Of a stretch of DNA of 64,000 nucleotides, positions 7,865 through 16,546 are shown piece by piece. This DNA comes from Marinicella sp. (lineage in GTDB: Bacteria > Pseudomonadota > Gammaproteobacteria > Xanthomonadales > Marinicellaceae): assembly GCA_028284365.1 (NCBI GenBank), contig JANQRW010000048.1, forward strand, positions 1-64,000. The letters are read 5' to 3'. The position numbers were made by a program, and so were the translations under genes. The stretch's first letter is position 1; each line of letters starts with the position of its first letter. The notes under the pieces were generated by a model that was given only the letters and a program-made list of their open reading frames with translations, made no database searches and was not told the origin of the DNA.

Positions 7865-9856
7865 TCAAATATTCTCTGGCAAGAAATAGAACTCACTGCC
7901 CTCATGACCAGCATGTTTAACAGCAGTGTATTCAGGGATTTGTTGAATACCTGATAGTTTAGAACGCAGTTTAACTTGTTGTTCTAAAGCCCTGTAAAGC
8001 CTGTATCCTTCCATCACCCCATCATTTTCTTTCAGCACGTCTAACAAGGCAGAGGCAAAAATTGAATGGCCGTCACCACCACTGTCCAATACAGGTTGTA
8101 AACCACCAGAAGTCAGCACAGTTCTGGCTTTGACCCTCGAGGTAAACAGAATGTCATTTTCGGCCACATCTTCAGGAAATGGTCGAATGGCCGAACCGGA
8201 CATGGTACCCGAATAACATGAGTCAGCAATCACCATCACATGTTTGGCATTCATGCTGGACATGAATTCACTGATGACCTTGTTCGGAATCCAGGTTGAT
8301 TTATCAGCCAGGCTGGCATCGATTGGTATCCAGTAACCGTTTTGACGTTCATCAATCAAACCATGACCGGCGTAATAGACCACCAGATTGTCCAGTTTAC
8401 CCAATTTTTTTTGATAATCAGCCAGTGCTTGAACAATTTCCAAATGAGTTGCATTTGTTAAAACCTGAGTTTTGTAACCATAATTTTCCTGTAACACCTT
8501 AGCTATTTGACTGGCATCGTTCACAGCAGTACCCAGATTATCCAAATCGGCATATTCATTGTTACCAATGACCAGAGCATGATACTCGCCCAAGTCTTTT
8601 TTGAAGCGTTTGGTGAATAAATCGCTGAGATAGCGGGGCTTAATCTGTTCCAGTATCTGCCTGACCAGCACAAACCTTTCAGCTGACATGGTCCCATCCT
8701 TCTTAACTGCTTCGATACTTACCGGGGTGTCATCGTTTTCCACCAATGGTACCTCAATACTGAATAAACCTGTATCAGTTAACTTATCAATTATATCTTG
8801 ACTATTAAAAGTCAAAGCGGCCACTTCCGCCGGTGGGTTAACACTGGCCAATATTGAAACTGATTTGTCTTTGTCATTTGGAATCGGAATGGACCTGATA
8901 CCACGAGTTAACAGTATATCTGGCGTGATGACGTTCACCCCAAATTCATCGTTAACCATTGCTACTTCTTGGCCACTATCAGCTGCAATCTTTTGTACCA
9001 AAGTCGAAGCCAACTCTTTGGTTTCTTCATTCTTACTGGTCAGGTCTTTGACTTGTTGTTCAAGCTCAGCGATTTGTTGTTTCACTGCCGTATTGTTTTG
9101 GTTTTCACGTAATTCAGCTTGCAAGCGCACCAGTTCTTTATTGGCCGATTCGATGTAATCTTGGGTTTTGCGATAATTTTCATTGACATCAGCCAGTTCA
9201 TTACGCAAATGAGCAACTTCACGTTCAAGCTTGATGCGTTGAGATTCTTTCTCACGACGTTCACGTAACTCTTGTTCTGTAACCAGTTCTAATTTGGCCT
9301 CATCAGTTACCCCAGCTGCTTGTCGATACAGGTTAATGGCTTTGACTGAATCTTGAACCACACCTAAACCTTTTTCATACAAGTTACCGAGATTTAATTG
9401 GGCTTGGGAAAAACCTTGATCAGCTGCTTTTTGATACCACTTGGCTGCTGTTTCATAATCAGGGCTACCATTGATGCCTCGCTCAAACAGTTCGCCCATA
9501 TAGTTTTGGGCCGTGGCATCGCCACCATCAGCTTGTTGTTTCCAAACTTTAGCCACGGTTGCAAAGTTAGATTCATCATATGCCACATATTCACCGCCAC
9601 GTAATGCACATTCTTTGGCCGTCAGTTTAGCTGGTTTCCGTGGAGGGATATAAGTAAAGTTTTGACCTAATTGACGAACTTGTGGTGGTAATAAACAATC
9701 AACGATATACAATTGGTCTGGGGTGATTTGCCCTTCTTTGACCTCCTTTACTTTCTTTGACCGTTTGGCTTCCGCATAACTGATGCCTAAAGACGACAGC
9801 ACCAGCGATGCGATCACCATGTAAACTGCGGCTTGTTTGACTGTAACGTTTTTCAT
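7865..9856 (-). CDS. Secreted Sel1-repeat / coiled-coil / caspase-like (peptidase C14) protein
   Basis: The 663-residue product starts with an export signal (VYMVIASLVLSSLGISYAEA). It continues with two to three Sel1-like repeats (about residues 100-185; ATAQNYMGELFERG and AQLNLGNLYEKGLG), a charged coiled coil (about 190-290), a linker, and a C-terminal caspase fold. The caspase dyad is present: H498 in YYAGHG and C547 in DSCYSG. The start was set at 9856 because AAAGGTGA lies seven bases upstream; a longer frame to 9886 has no such support and would overlap the upstream gene. The gene lies 10 bases after the giant autotransporter gene and is probably co-transcribed with it. The protease target is unknown. 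Confidence 0.88.
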   Translation of the reverse strand: MKNVTVKQAAVYMVIASLVLSSLGISYAEAKRSKKVKEVKEGQITPDQLYIVDCLLPPQVRQLGQNFTYIPPRKPAKLTAKECALRGGEYVAYDESNFATVAKVWKQQADGGDATAQNYMGELFERGINGSPDYETAAKWYQKAADQGFSQAQLNLGNLYEKGLGVVQDSVKAINLYRQAAGVTDEAKLELVTEQELRERREKESQRIKLEREVAHLRNELADVNENYRKTQDYIESANKELVRLQAELRENQNNTAVKQQIAELEQQVKDLTSKNEETKELASTLVQKIAADSGQEVAMVNDEFGVNVITPDILLTRGIRSIPIPNDKDKSVSILASVNPPAEVAALTFNSQDIIDKLTDTGLFSIEVPLVENDDTPVSIEAVKKDGTMSAERFVLVRQILEQIKPRYLSDLFTKRFKKDLGEYHALVIGNNEYADLDNLGTAVNDASQIAKVLQENYGYKTQVLTNATHLEIVQALADYQKKLGKLDNLVVYYAGHGLIDERQNGYWIPIDASLADKSTWIPNKVISEFMSSMNAKHVMVIADSCYSGTMSGSAIRPFPEDVAENDILFTSRVKARTVLTSGGLQPVLDSGGDGHSIFASALLDVLKENDGVMEGYRLYRALEQQVKLRSKLSGIQQIPEYTAVKHAGHEGSEFYFLPENI

Positions 9857-9866
9857 ATATTCACCT

Positions 9867-12800
9867 TTAAAATTCGAACCTGGCACCCAAATTGATCGTG
9901 CCTCTTGTAAACCCTTCTAATCCAAAAATACTGCGGTAATTGATGTAGGCCTGTTTGCCATTGGCACCAATAAAGACCAGTCCCACGCCTGCTGAACCAA
10001 ATGTTCGATCTGGTTCATCAGTACCAATCCAGAATATTTCATCATCAGGCGCATTGATGAATCGGGCTTCCAATAAACCACCGTCATTCTCTGTTTCGCG
10101 ACTAAAATTGAAATCAAATTGTGGCGAAATGACACCATTTTTAAGACTGATGGCTTTGGACACACTGGCTCCCAATGACCAAACCATGCTTTTCACTTCT
10201 TGTTCACCAAAGGCAAAGTTGAAGCCTCCTCCACCAGACTCTTGGAAAGCATCAATGGTGGTTCTGACATAACGCAATGAAGCATTGGGGGTAATCACCC
10301 AGGAATTCTTATTGAAATGGTAACCAGCACTCATAGCTACTGAATATTGATCTGCATCCGTATTACCAACAGCAACACGGTCAATATCAATCTCATCAAC
10401 AGTAAAATTAATGCGACGTTTTTGTTCAAAATCAGGCCTACCATAACTGATCCTACCATCCACATAGAAATTATCCTTGATATAGAAAGAACCATAACCT
10501 GTTAAGGTGAAACCTGTTGATTGCATTTCAGCTTCGCCTTCAATCTCTGAATCAAAATTGGCATATCCCAAGGCCAGACCTGCCACTTTAGTTGGGCTGA
10601 ATCGATAATCTACACCAGCCGTTAAACCGTAGGTGTCAAAATCAAAACCTAATTCCCTTCCTGTGGCATCACGCTCACCCATTGATATACTGCCATTAAC
10701 AAAGAATCCCCATGGCGAAACAAAGTCGTTGATGTTGCTTACTGCCTGCTGTTCTTCCTCAGATTGATTTAAGTACGCTAACATACCCAATGGAATTGAT
10801 TCATTACCGTAACGTGCATTCAAACCAGCAACGCTGAAACCTGAACCTCCGCCACCACGTAATTGCGCCAAACGAGAACCAACGTTACGGAATTGAGAAG
10901 TGATGATTTCTGCTGCGGAATTAGACTGTGCTGCCACTTCATTAGGTGTTAGTTCCTCCATTGCATTAATGATTGCAGCACCATTTTCAGGGGTGGCACC
11001 TTCGATAAACTCCTCACAAAGGCCTTCAATCGCCATAAAGTAGCTTCTCGCACAATAGCTCGATACATTTCTGATAGATTGGATCACTGTCTCACTGGCC
11101 GAACTGCCCACCGCGCTTTGAAAGCGTGCAAATATTTCATCCTCGGTTGGCGTTCGAGTCACTTCGTTGGTAAAACCTACCATGTTGTTAGCTGGCTGAC
11201 TGTCTATCGCATCAGATGCGATGCTGGCATTGAAAACAATTGGCTGCGACTGCTGAACCACCTGTTGGGTATTAACCCTAAGATCAATGGCAGAATTCAT
11301 ACCAACAGTAAAGTCTCCTGGAAACACACAGGACAAGTTATTCCCAGAGTTTTGACATGTCCAACCACTGGTATTTAAAAACTGAACAGAATCAATCAAA
11401 CCAGAGACACTGCCTTCAATTCGTGCATTCATCGCTTTGTCAGGTCCCAGGTTTTTAGCCATGAATGACAACTCAAAAACATCACCTTGTTGTACTTGTT
11501 GACTGGAAACATTTAACTCAAGTGCTAAATCCGCATTCAAGTTTTGAACAGCTGTCACGGTCACTTCTCTATTAGCTATGTTATTACTGGGGTCTGGATC
11601 AATGGCATCTGATTCAACTTCAAAAGTATTCACCACCAAACCTTCAAAATCACTCATGAATCCACCTTCAAGCAAGATATCACTCGACTGATTCACACCC
11701 AAAGATGAAATTTCACAAACAAGAGACGAAGTTAATAAGGTACATTCGGCACCATTACTGACTTGTACCGATTCAGCCATAAAACCTGATGGTAGCATGT
11801 TACTAAGCCTCACGTTCTCAGCAGTATCTGGACCCAGATTTTCAATGTTAATCTGCCATTGAACTTGTTCTGTACTCACCACATCCGCACTGTTCACTTG
11901 CACATCTAACACCAAATCAGCTCGTGCCGTTCCAGTACCTGTATCAGCAACAATTACACTGACTGTTGAACTGTTATTGGCTGGGTTTTCATCAATGTCA
12001 GATTTAATCGTGGCTGTATTGCTAACCGAACCTTCAATGTTTGGTGCCAAAACATTTATTTCCAGCAATGTGATTGCATTACTCGCTAATGAACCACTGA
12101 AGTTACAATCTAACAGCATTTCACCTGTACAAGCCCACCCCGCTCCTGAGACACTTTGGAAAAGCACACCATCTGGTAACTCATTGGTCACCCCAAAACC
12201 ACTTTGTGTTTGGCTACCCACATTACTGATTGTTACTTGATAGGTAAAAGCATCATTGAGACCAATTTCAGAATCTGAAGCAGTTAGAGACAGTGCAAGG
12301 TCATTTTGTAAATCATTATTAATGACAGTGGTTAAAACATTAGCGGTTTTATTAACACCATCAGCTGTCGCAGAAACACTACCACTGATGAGCCCAGAAA
12401 AACTCCCTGCACTTAAGGTAAACTCAAGTTGGGATGATTGCCCAACGCTTAGTGGTTGTAATTTTGTACAACTATATATGTTTAAAGCCTCAACACAGTT
12501 AAAGTCTGAAGACACAACACTTAACACAGTTGCATCCTGTGTATTGGTATAAAACACTTCCACACTCGATAAGTCGAAACTACCTGTGTTATCGATGGTT
12601 ACGATATGTTTGAACCTTTCCCCAACAGCCACCTCTCTGGGGTCGCTGTAAACACCCACTGTATAGTCACTGGTACTGAATGCAACACCCAAACTTTCAT
12701 TGATGTTATTGGCCAATTCATTTGCTGAGAAGGTACTGTTTATGGAATAAGTTTGGTTGGCTTGTGGGTTTGAAGCGGTTAATTCCAAGTTTAAATTCAA

Positions 12801-15800
12801 AGCATCATTACTTGCTAATGTACCTGTAAAAACACAATTGACTGTTCCAGCATTTTCAGTACAAGACCAACCTGCAGAACCGCTGAAACCGTTGTATGAG
12901 AAACCTGTTGGTAATTGACTGTTAAGTTGGGCACCTGTCAGGTCAGATGAACCGGTGTTAGTAACCAATAATCCAAACGTTACATCTGCCCCAGGATCCA
13001 CAGGGCTGGGGGTTTGTGTAATTGACAACGTTGCTTGCGGGTTTAACAAAGCCACAGTTGCATCTGCCGTTACTGCCAGACCTGTATTATCACCATTGAC
13101 TTCCATTTGATTGGTGATTGTAGTTATGGATGTGTCTGTAGTAGCCATTACCTCCACAACTACTTGTGCTGTTGAGCCAGGTGCTAAAGGAGTATCCAAT
13201 AAACAGTCAACATCACCGTTTGCATTTGATGTGCATGTCCAGCCAGTAGCTGTGGTATTGATCCAGGTCACACCATTGGGCAGAGTATCAGTCACATTGA
13301 CGTTCTGTGCATCGTTACCGCCAGTGTTTTCAACCAATAATGTATATTCAAAATTCTGCCCATAATTGACTGTACTGGTTGTCACACCTGCGATTGAAGC
13401 AGTTTTTGTCGCATTAACAGTTGTTACCAAAGGTCCATTGATGGTAACAGTCATGGCGTTATCTGTATTATTATTTGCGGTGCCGTCCGGATCAGCGGTG
13501 GTTTCAACAGTCGCAGAATTATCCACGTTATTATTAGCGGCAGCTGCGGTTACATTGATATCAATGGTGACATTCTCACCTGCTTGGAATGGATCTCCAC
13601 CAGTATTACAAGTAAATAGACCACCAGTTGTCGCACCATCATGGTTACAGTTTATGGTGGTTCCTAAAGTGGTGGCTATCATAAAAGAATCAAAACTGAC
13701 ATCCACAGGAAGTTGGTCACTAATCACTACATCAGTTGGGCTGGCTGTTGAAGCCGTTGGATTATCAACAACCAAAACATATGTGAATGCATCACCAATA
13801 GCAAAATCTGTGCCACTAACAGTTTTAGTGATGCTGAAGTTACTGACTGCTGCATCAATTTGATCAGATTGGCTGGCACTGTTATTGGTCGTGTTTGACT
13901 CAGCAGCACTGTCAATTTGTGCACTAACTATAGCAGCGGTAGCTGGCGAATCAGCAATCACATCAACCTGAATATCGTGGGTACTGAATGAGCTGAATGG
14001 TACACCGCCACGGTCACAATTCACCATGCCACCGGTTGCAGAGCCATCGTGGACACAAGACCAATCAGGTGCATTGGTGACATCCACACTGCTGTACACC
14101 ACTTCAAATGGCAAGGTGATATCAATAGTCGCATCAGAAGGACTGGCTGTAGATCCCATAGGATTATCTACTTGAATACCATAGGTTATGGTATCACCTT
14201 CATTGTAAACACCCGAGGTCGATGTGAAAACCAATGACAGATCAGCAGCAGCAGCGAAAATAGCAAAACCGACAGTGGCAGTATTATTGGCAGTATTGGG
14301 ATCAAAATCACTGGTCACCGAAGCTGAAACAGTGGCGCCATTCAAAGTCGGTGAAACCGCATTGGCAATTACTTCAATAAAAGTATTGGTTCCAATAGGT
14401 ACTGGATTTCCCTGACTGTTACAACTGACATCACCACCATTAACAGAACCGTCATGGGTACATGCCCAACCACCGAAATTAGTTACATCCGCACTCATAA
14501 ACGCAACTTCTGCTGGTAATGTAATCACCACATCAACATTCGAAGGTGCACCAGTTGATACAAAGGGGTTATGTAAAGTTAAATCCAACGTGATTTGATC
14601 ACCCACCAGAAAACCGTTAGCCCCAACAGGGTCTGTATCCATACTGATATCCAGATCTGCAGATGGAGGGGCAACAATATCAAAAGATACTGTATCGGTG
14701 TTATTTATTGTGGTGCCATCCACAAATGAAGAAGTAGCGGTGTTACTGACAGTTGAATTGATCGCACCATCGACCTGAACTGTGATTCGCACACCATCTT
14801 GTGGGCTTGTACTGGGTAAATTAGGCGCATTACAAGTGAGGGTTGGGGCAGCATAAGTACATGCAAAGTTGCTCCCAAGAACAACATGGTTTTGATAAGT
14901 AACACCAGCAGGTAATGTATCAGTCAAGTTAACATTAGCGGCATCCACAGTACCGGTATTGTTTACTTCAATCACATAATCAATCTGATTGCCTTGCACC
15001 ACCTCAGTTAAATCACCATCAATACTCTTGAATACTTCAATTTCCGCCACGCCAACAGGAGTTATCTCAACATCATAATCTTCATCATCATTAGAAGGGT
15101 TCGGATCTCCCCCAACATGGGAAACGTTAACATGAATGGCATCCATAATTATCGCAGGTACTGGCGGTAATGTTGGAATGGGGATTGTTAAGTTCAGTTC
15201 AGTAACAAAACCAACAGCATATGTGCCAGGGTAATTACAAACGATTTGACCCAACGTTCCTGAACACATCCAGTTTGGATCACTTGCAGCTACAACAGCT
15301 GCACCTTGCGGATCAAGAATATTACTGATATCAAAGGTCACTGTGGTTTGATCACCTTCATCATTTGGCCCTTGGTTTATGATTTCAAATGACAAGGTTT
15401 GGGGACCACTACCGGCAGCATACTGGATGGGTTCACTGGGTTGAATCAAATTTATGTCAAAATCTGCCACACCATTATTAAATTCAATGTCTACCGTCTC
15501 TGTGTTGTCAGTTAAGTCAACCTCAACCCCACCCAAATCTTCTACGCTGGCACTCATAGCTGGCATAAAATTAAAGTCACCACTTTGGGTAATGACCCCG
15601 ATCTCTAGCCTAATGACTTCAGTCGGATCCAAAGGTGCTTGGTAAACACAGCTGTTACCTCCCACTAAGTTACTACAATCCCAGTCAGCATCACCCATAA
15701 CAGAACCATCAAACTGTAACATTTGTTGGAATATAGTGAAGTCGATCATGATGCCATCACCTGCAGTGGCATTGCCTTCATTAACAATGGTGAATTCTAT

Positions 15801-15938
15801 AAAGTGGGTTTGACCATCACCCAGAAACAGATAAGGTGAACCACTGCCAATGTCTAAATCTGGTTGTGCCATCGCAATCATGCTAAACACTAAACCAATA
15901 ACTGTAGATACATACTTTAAATAACTCAACCTATTCAT
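9867..15938 (-). CDS. Giant DUF11-repeat autotransporter
   Basis: The 2023-residue product has a signal peptide (YVSTVIGLVFSMIAMAQ). A passenger of about a dozen DUF11/CARDB-like beta-sandwich repeats follows, then a helical linker (about 1,590-1,740), then a C-terminal autotransporter beta-barrel of about 280 residues ending in the outer-membrane signature GARFEF. Twelve repeats each carry one cysteine pair, usually introduced by W-x-C and closed 9-16 residues later (for example WACTHDG...VSC). A thirteenth pair sits in the linker. The passenger is probably displayed on or released from the cell surface; its partner is unknown. It is the first gene of the autotransporter-caspase unit, with AAGGAG upstream of the ATG. 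Confidence 0.88.
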   Translation of the reverse strand: MNRLSYLKYVSTVIGLVFSMIAMAQPDLDIGSGSPYLFLGDGQTHFIEFTIVNEGNATAGDGIMIDFTIFQQMLQFDGSVMGDADWDCSNLVGGNSCVYQAPLDPTEVIRLEIGVITQSGDFNFMPAMSASVEDLGGVEVDLTDNTETVDIEFNNGVADFDINLIQPSEPIQYAAGSGPQTLSFEIINQGPNDEGDQTTVTFDISNILDPQGAAVVAASDPNWMCSGTLGQIVCNYPGTYAVGFVTELNLTIPIPTLPPVPAIIMDAIHVNVSHVGGDPNPSNDDEDYDVEITPVGVAEIEVFKSIDGDLTEVVQGNQIDYVIEVNNTGTVDAANVNLTDTLPAGVTYQNHVVLGSNFACTYAAPTLTCNAPNLPSTSPQDGVRITVQVDGAINSTVSNTATSSFVDGTTINNTDTVSFDIVAPPSADLDISMDTDPVGANGFLVGDQITLDLTLHNPFVSTGAPSNVDVVITLPAEVAFMSADVTNFGGWACTHDGSVNGGDVSCNSQGNPVPIGTNTFIEVIANAVSPTLNGATVSASVTSDFDPNTANNTATVGFAIFAAAADLSLVFTSTSGVYNEGDTITYGIQVDNPMGSTASPSDATIDITLPFEVVYSSVDVTNAPDWSCVHDGSATGGMVNCDRGGVPFSSFSTHDIQVDVIADSPATAAIVSAQIDSAAESNTTNNSASQSDQIDAAVSNFSITKTVSGTDFAIGDAFTYVLVVDNPTASTASPTDVVISDQLPVDVSFDSFMIATTLGTTINCNHDGATTGGLFTCNTGGDPFQAGENVTIDINVTAAAANNNVDNSATVETTADPDGTANNNTDNAMTVTINGPLVTTVNATKTASIAGVTTSTVNYGQNFEYTLLVENTGGNDAQNVNVTDTLPNGVTWINTTATGWTCTSNANGDVDCLLDTPLAPGSTAQVVVEVMATTDTSITTITNQMEVNGDNTGLAVTADATVALLNPQATLSITQTPSPVDPGADVTFGLLVTNTGSSDLTGAQLNSQLPTGFSYNGFSGSAGWSCTENAGTVNCVFTGTLASNDALNLNLELTASNPQANQTYSINSTFSANELANNINESLGVAFSTSDYTVGVYSDPREVAVGERFKHIVTIDNTGSFDLSSVEVFYTNTQDATVLSVVSSDFNCVEALNIYSCTKLQPLSVGQSSQLEFTLSAGSFSGLISGSVSATADGVNKTANVLTTVINNDLQNDLALSLTASDSEIGLNDAFTYQVTISNVGSQTQSGFGVTNELPDGVLFQSVSGAGWACTGEMLLDCNFSGSLASNAITLLEINVLAPNIEGSVSNTATIKSDIDENPANNSSTVSVIVADTGTGTARADLVLDVQVNSADVVSTEQVQWQINIENLGPDTAENVRLSNMLPSGFMAESVQVSNGAECTLLTSSLVCEISSLGVNQSSDILLEGGFMSDFEGLVVNTFEVESDAIDPDPSNNIANREVTVTAVQNLNADLALELNVSSQQVQQGDVFELSFMAKNLGPDKAMNARIEGSVSGLIDSVQFLNTSGWTCQNSGNNLSCVFPGDFTVGMNSAIDLRVNTQQVVQQSQPIVFNASIASDAIDSQPANNMVGFTNEVTRTPTEDEIFARFQSAVGSSASETVIQSIRNVSSYCARSYFMAIEGLCEEFIEGATPENGAAIINAMEELTPNEVAAQSNSAAEIITSQFRNVGSRLAQLRGGGGSGFSVAGLNARYGNESIPLGMLAYLNQSEEEQQAVSNINDFVSPWGFFVNGSISMGERDATGRELGFDFDTYGLTAGVDYRFSPTKVAGLALGYANFDSEIEGEAEMQSTGFTLTGYGSFYIKDNFYVDGRISYGRPDFEQKRRINFTVDEIDIDRVAVGNTDADQYSVAMSAGYHFNKNSWVITPNASLRYVRTTIDAFQESGGGGFNFAFGEQEVKSMVWSLGASVSKAISLKNGVISPQFDFNFSRETENDGGLLEARFINAPDDEIFWIGTDEPDRTFGSAGVGLVFIGANGKQAYINYRSIFGLEGFTRGTINLGARFEF

Positions 15939-15989
15939 ACCTGATGCCTGTCTCCTTAAAAGCCTGCTAGGACATTTAATTGCAATTAA

Positions 15990-16017
15990 ACTATAGATTA
16001 TTTTGACTAAGAATCAA
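15990..16017 (-). promoter_or_regulatory. Candidate sigma-70 promoter of the autotransporter-caspase unit
   Basis: On the minus strand TTGATT (16012-16017) is separated by 16 bases from TATAGT (15990-15995), which would place the start near 15983, about 45 bases before the ATG. Confidence 0.5.
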
Positions 16018-16199
16018 TTATTTTTCAATTGTTTACAGTGATAAATGGACATTTTGAGGCATGTATCACAAAAAGAAATCATTTTTTTTGCTTGGAGCAA
16101 CAAAAAGTAACAACATTGATAAGACCAATAATCACAAATCATCAAGACAAGCCTCACCAAACAAGACACTCAATCCAAATGATTAAGCCACCATTCAAT

Positions 16200-16447
16200 A
16201 GGAATGCTGTTGGGTCTTCGGCCTCTGTTCCAAACTCGACTCTACCTCCTGCATCCTTGCAGTCGTCATTCATTTATGTTCCAGACATATAATGAAAGCC
16301 ACCGCCAAGGATGGCGGTGTTAGAATCGAGATTGGATCAGAGATCGAGACCGCGGCCAGCATAGCTTACAACCTCGGGCTTGCCCTCTCTGACTCAGCAG
16401 GGCTTCGCCAACCGAGTGCGCAGGTCGAGTTGATCATCAACTCTCCA
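16200..16447 (+). repeat. Dispersed hairpin repeat, copy with inverted internal module (copy C)
   Basis: The ends AGGAATG and CTCTCCA match the family. The terminal hairpin at 16427-16443 reads GAGTTGAT, one base, ATCAACTC: the same stem position as in copy B but with two pairs swapped. The second hairpin (16269-16296, arms TTCATT...AATGAA) also differs from B by paired changes. The module CACCGCC...GGCGGTG plus following bases occurs twice, in diverged inverted form at about 16219-16266 and direct at about 16297-16349. The rest of the 15939-16546 gap is A+T-rich leader sequence of the autotransporter unit with no gene. Confidence 0.82.
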
Positions 16448-16546
16448 GTGCGACAAGAATATGAAATAAGTGCCAACGGCGTGAATGTCAACAGGTAACG
16501 ATGATCAGCAACAGTGAAAAAAAGACCTCAACCACCTTTCAAGCAA

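Noticed and set aside
9857..9886. Upstream start for the caspase-like protein
   Set aside because: It would add MPGSNFKGEY before the signal peptide and overlap the autotransporter gene, while ATG 9856 has a good Shine-Dalgarno site.
13366..13863. 165-codon plus-strand frame opposite the autotransporter gene
   Set aside because: A shadow of the repetitive Thr/Val/Ala-rich coding strand; no start signal or family.
16292..16498. 68-codon frame (MKATAKDGGVRIEIG...) as a gene
   Set aside because: It lies wholly within and just after repeat copy C, has no ribosome site, and equivalent frames in the other copies carry stops or end differently.
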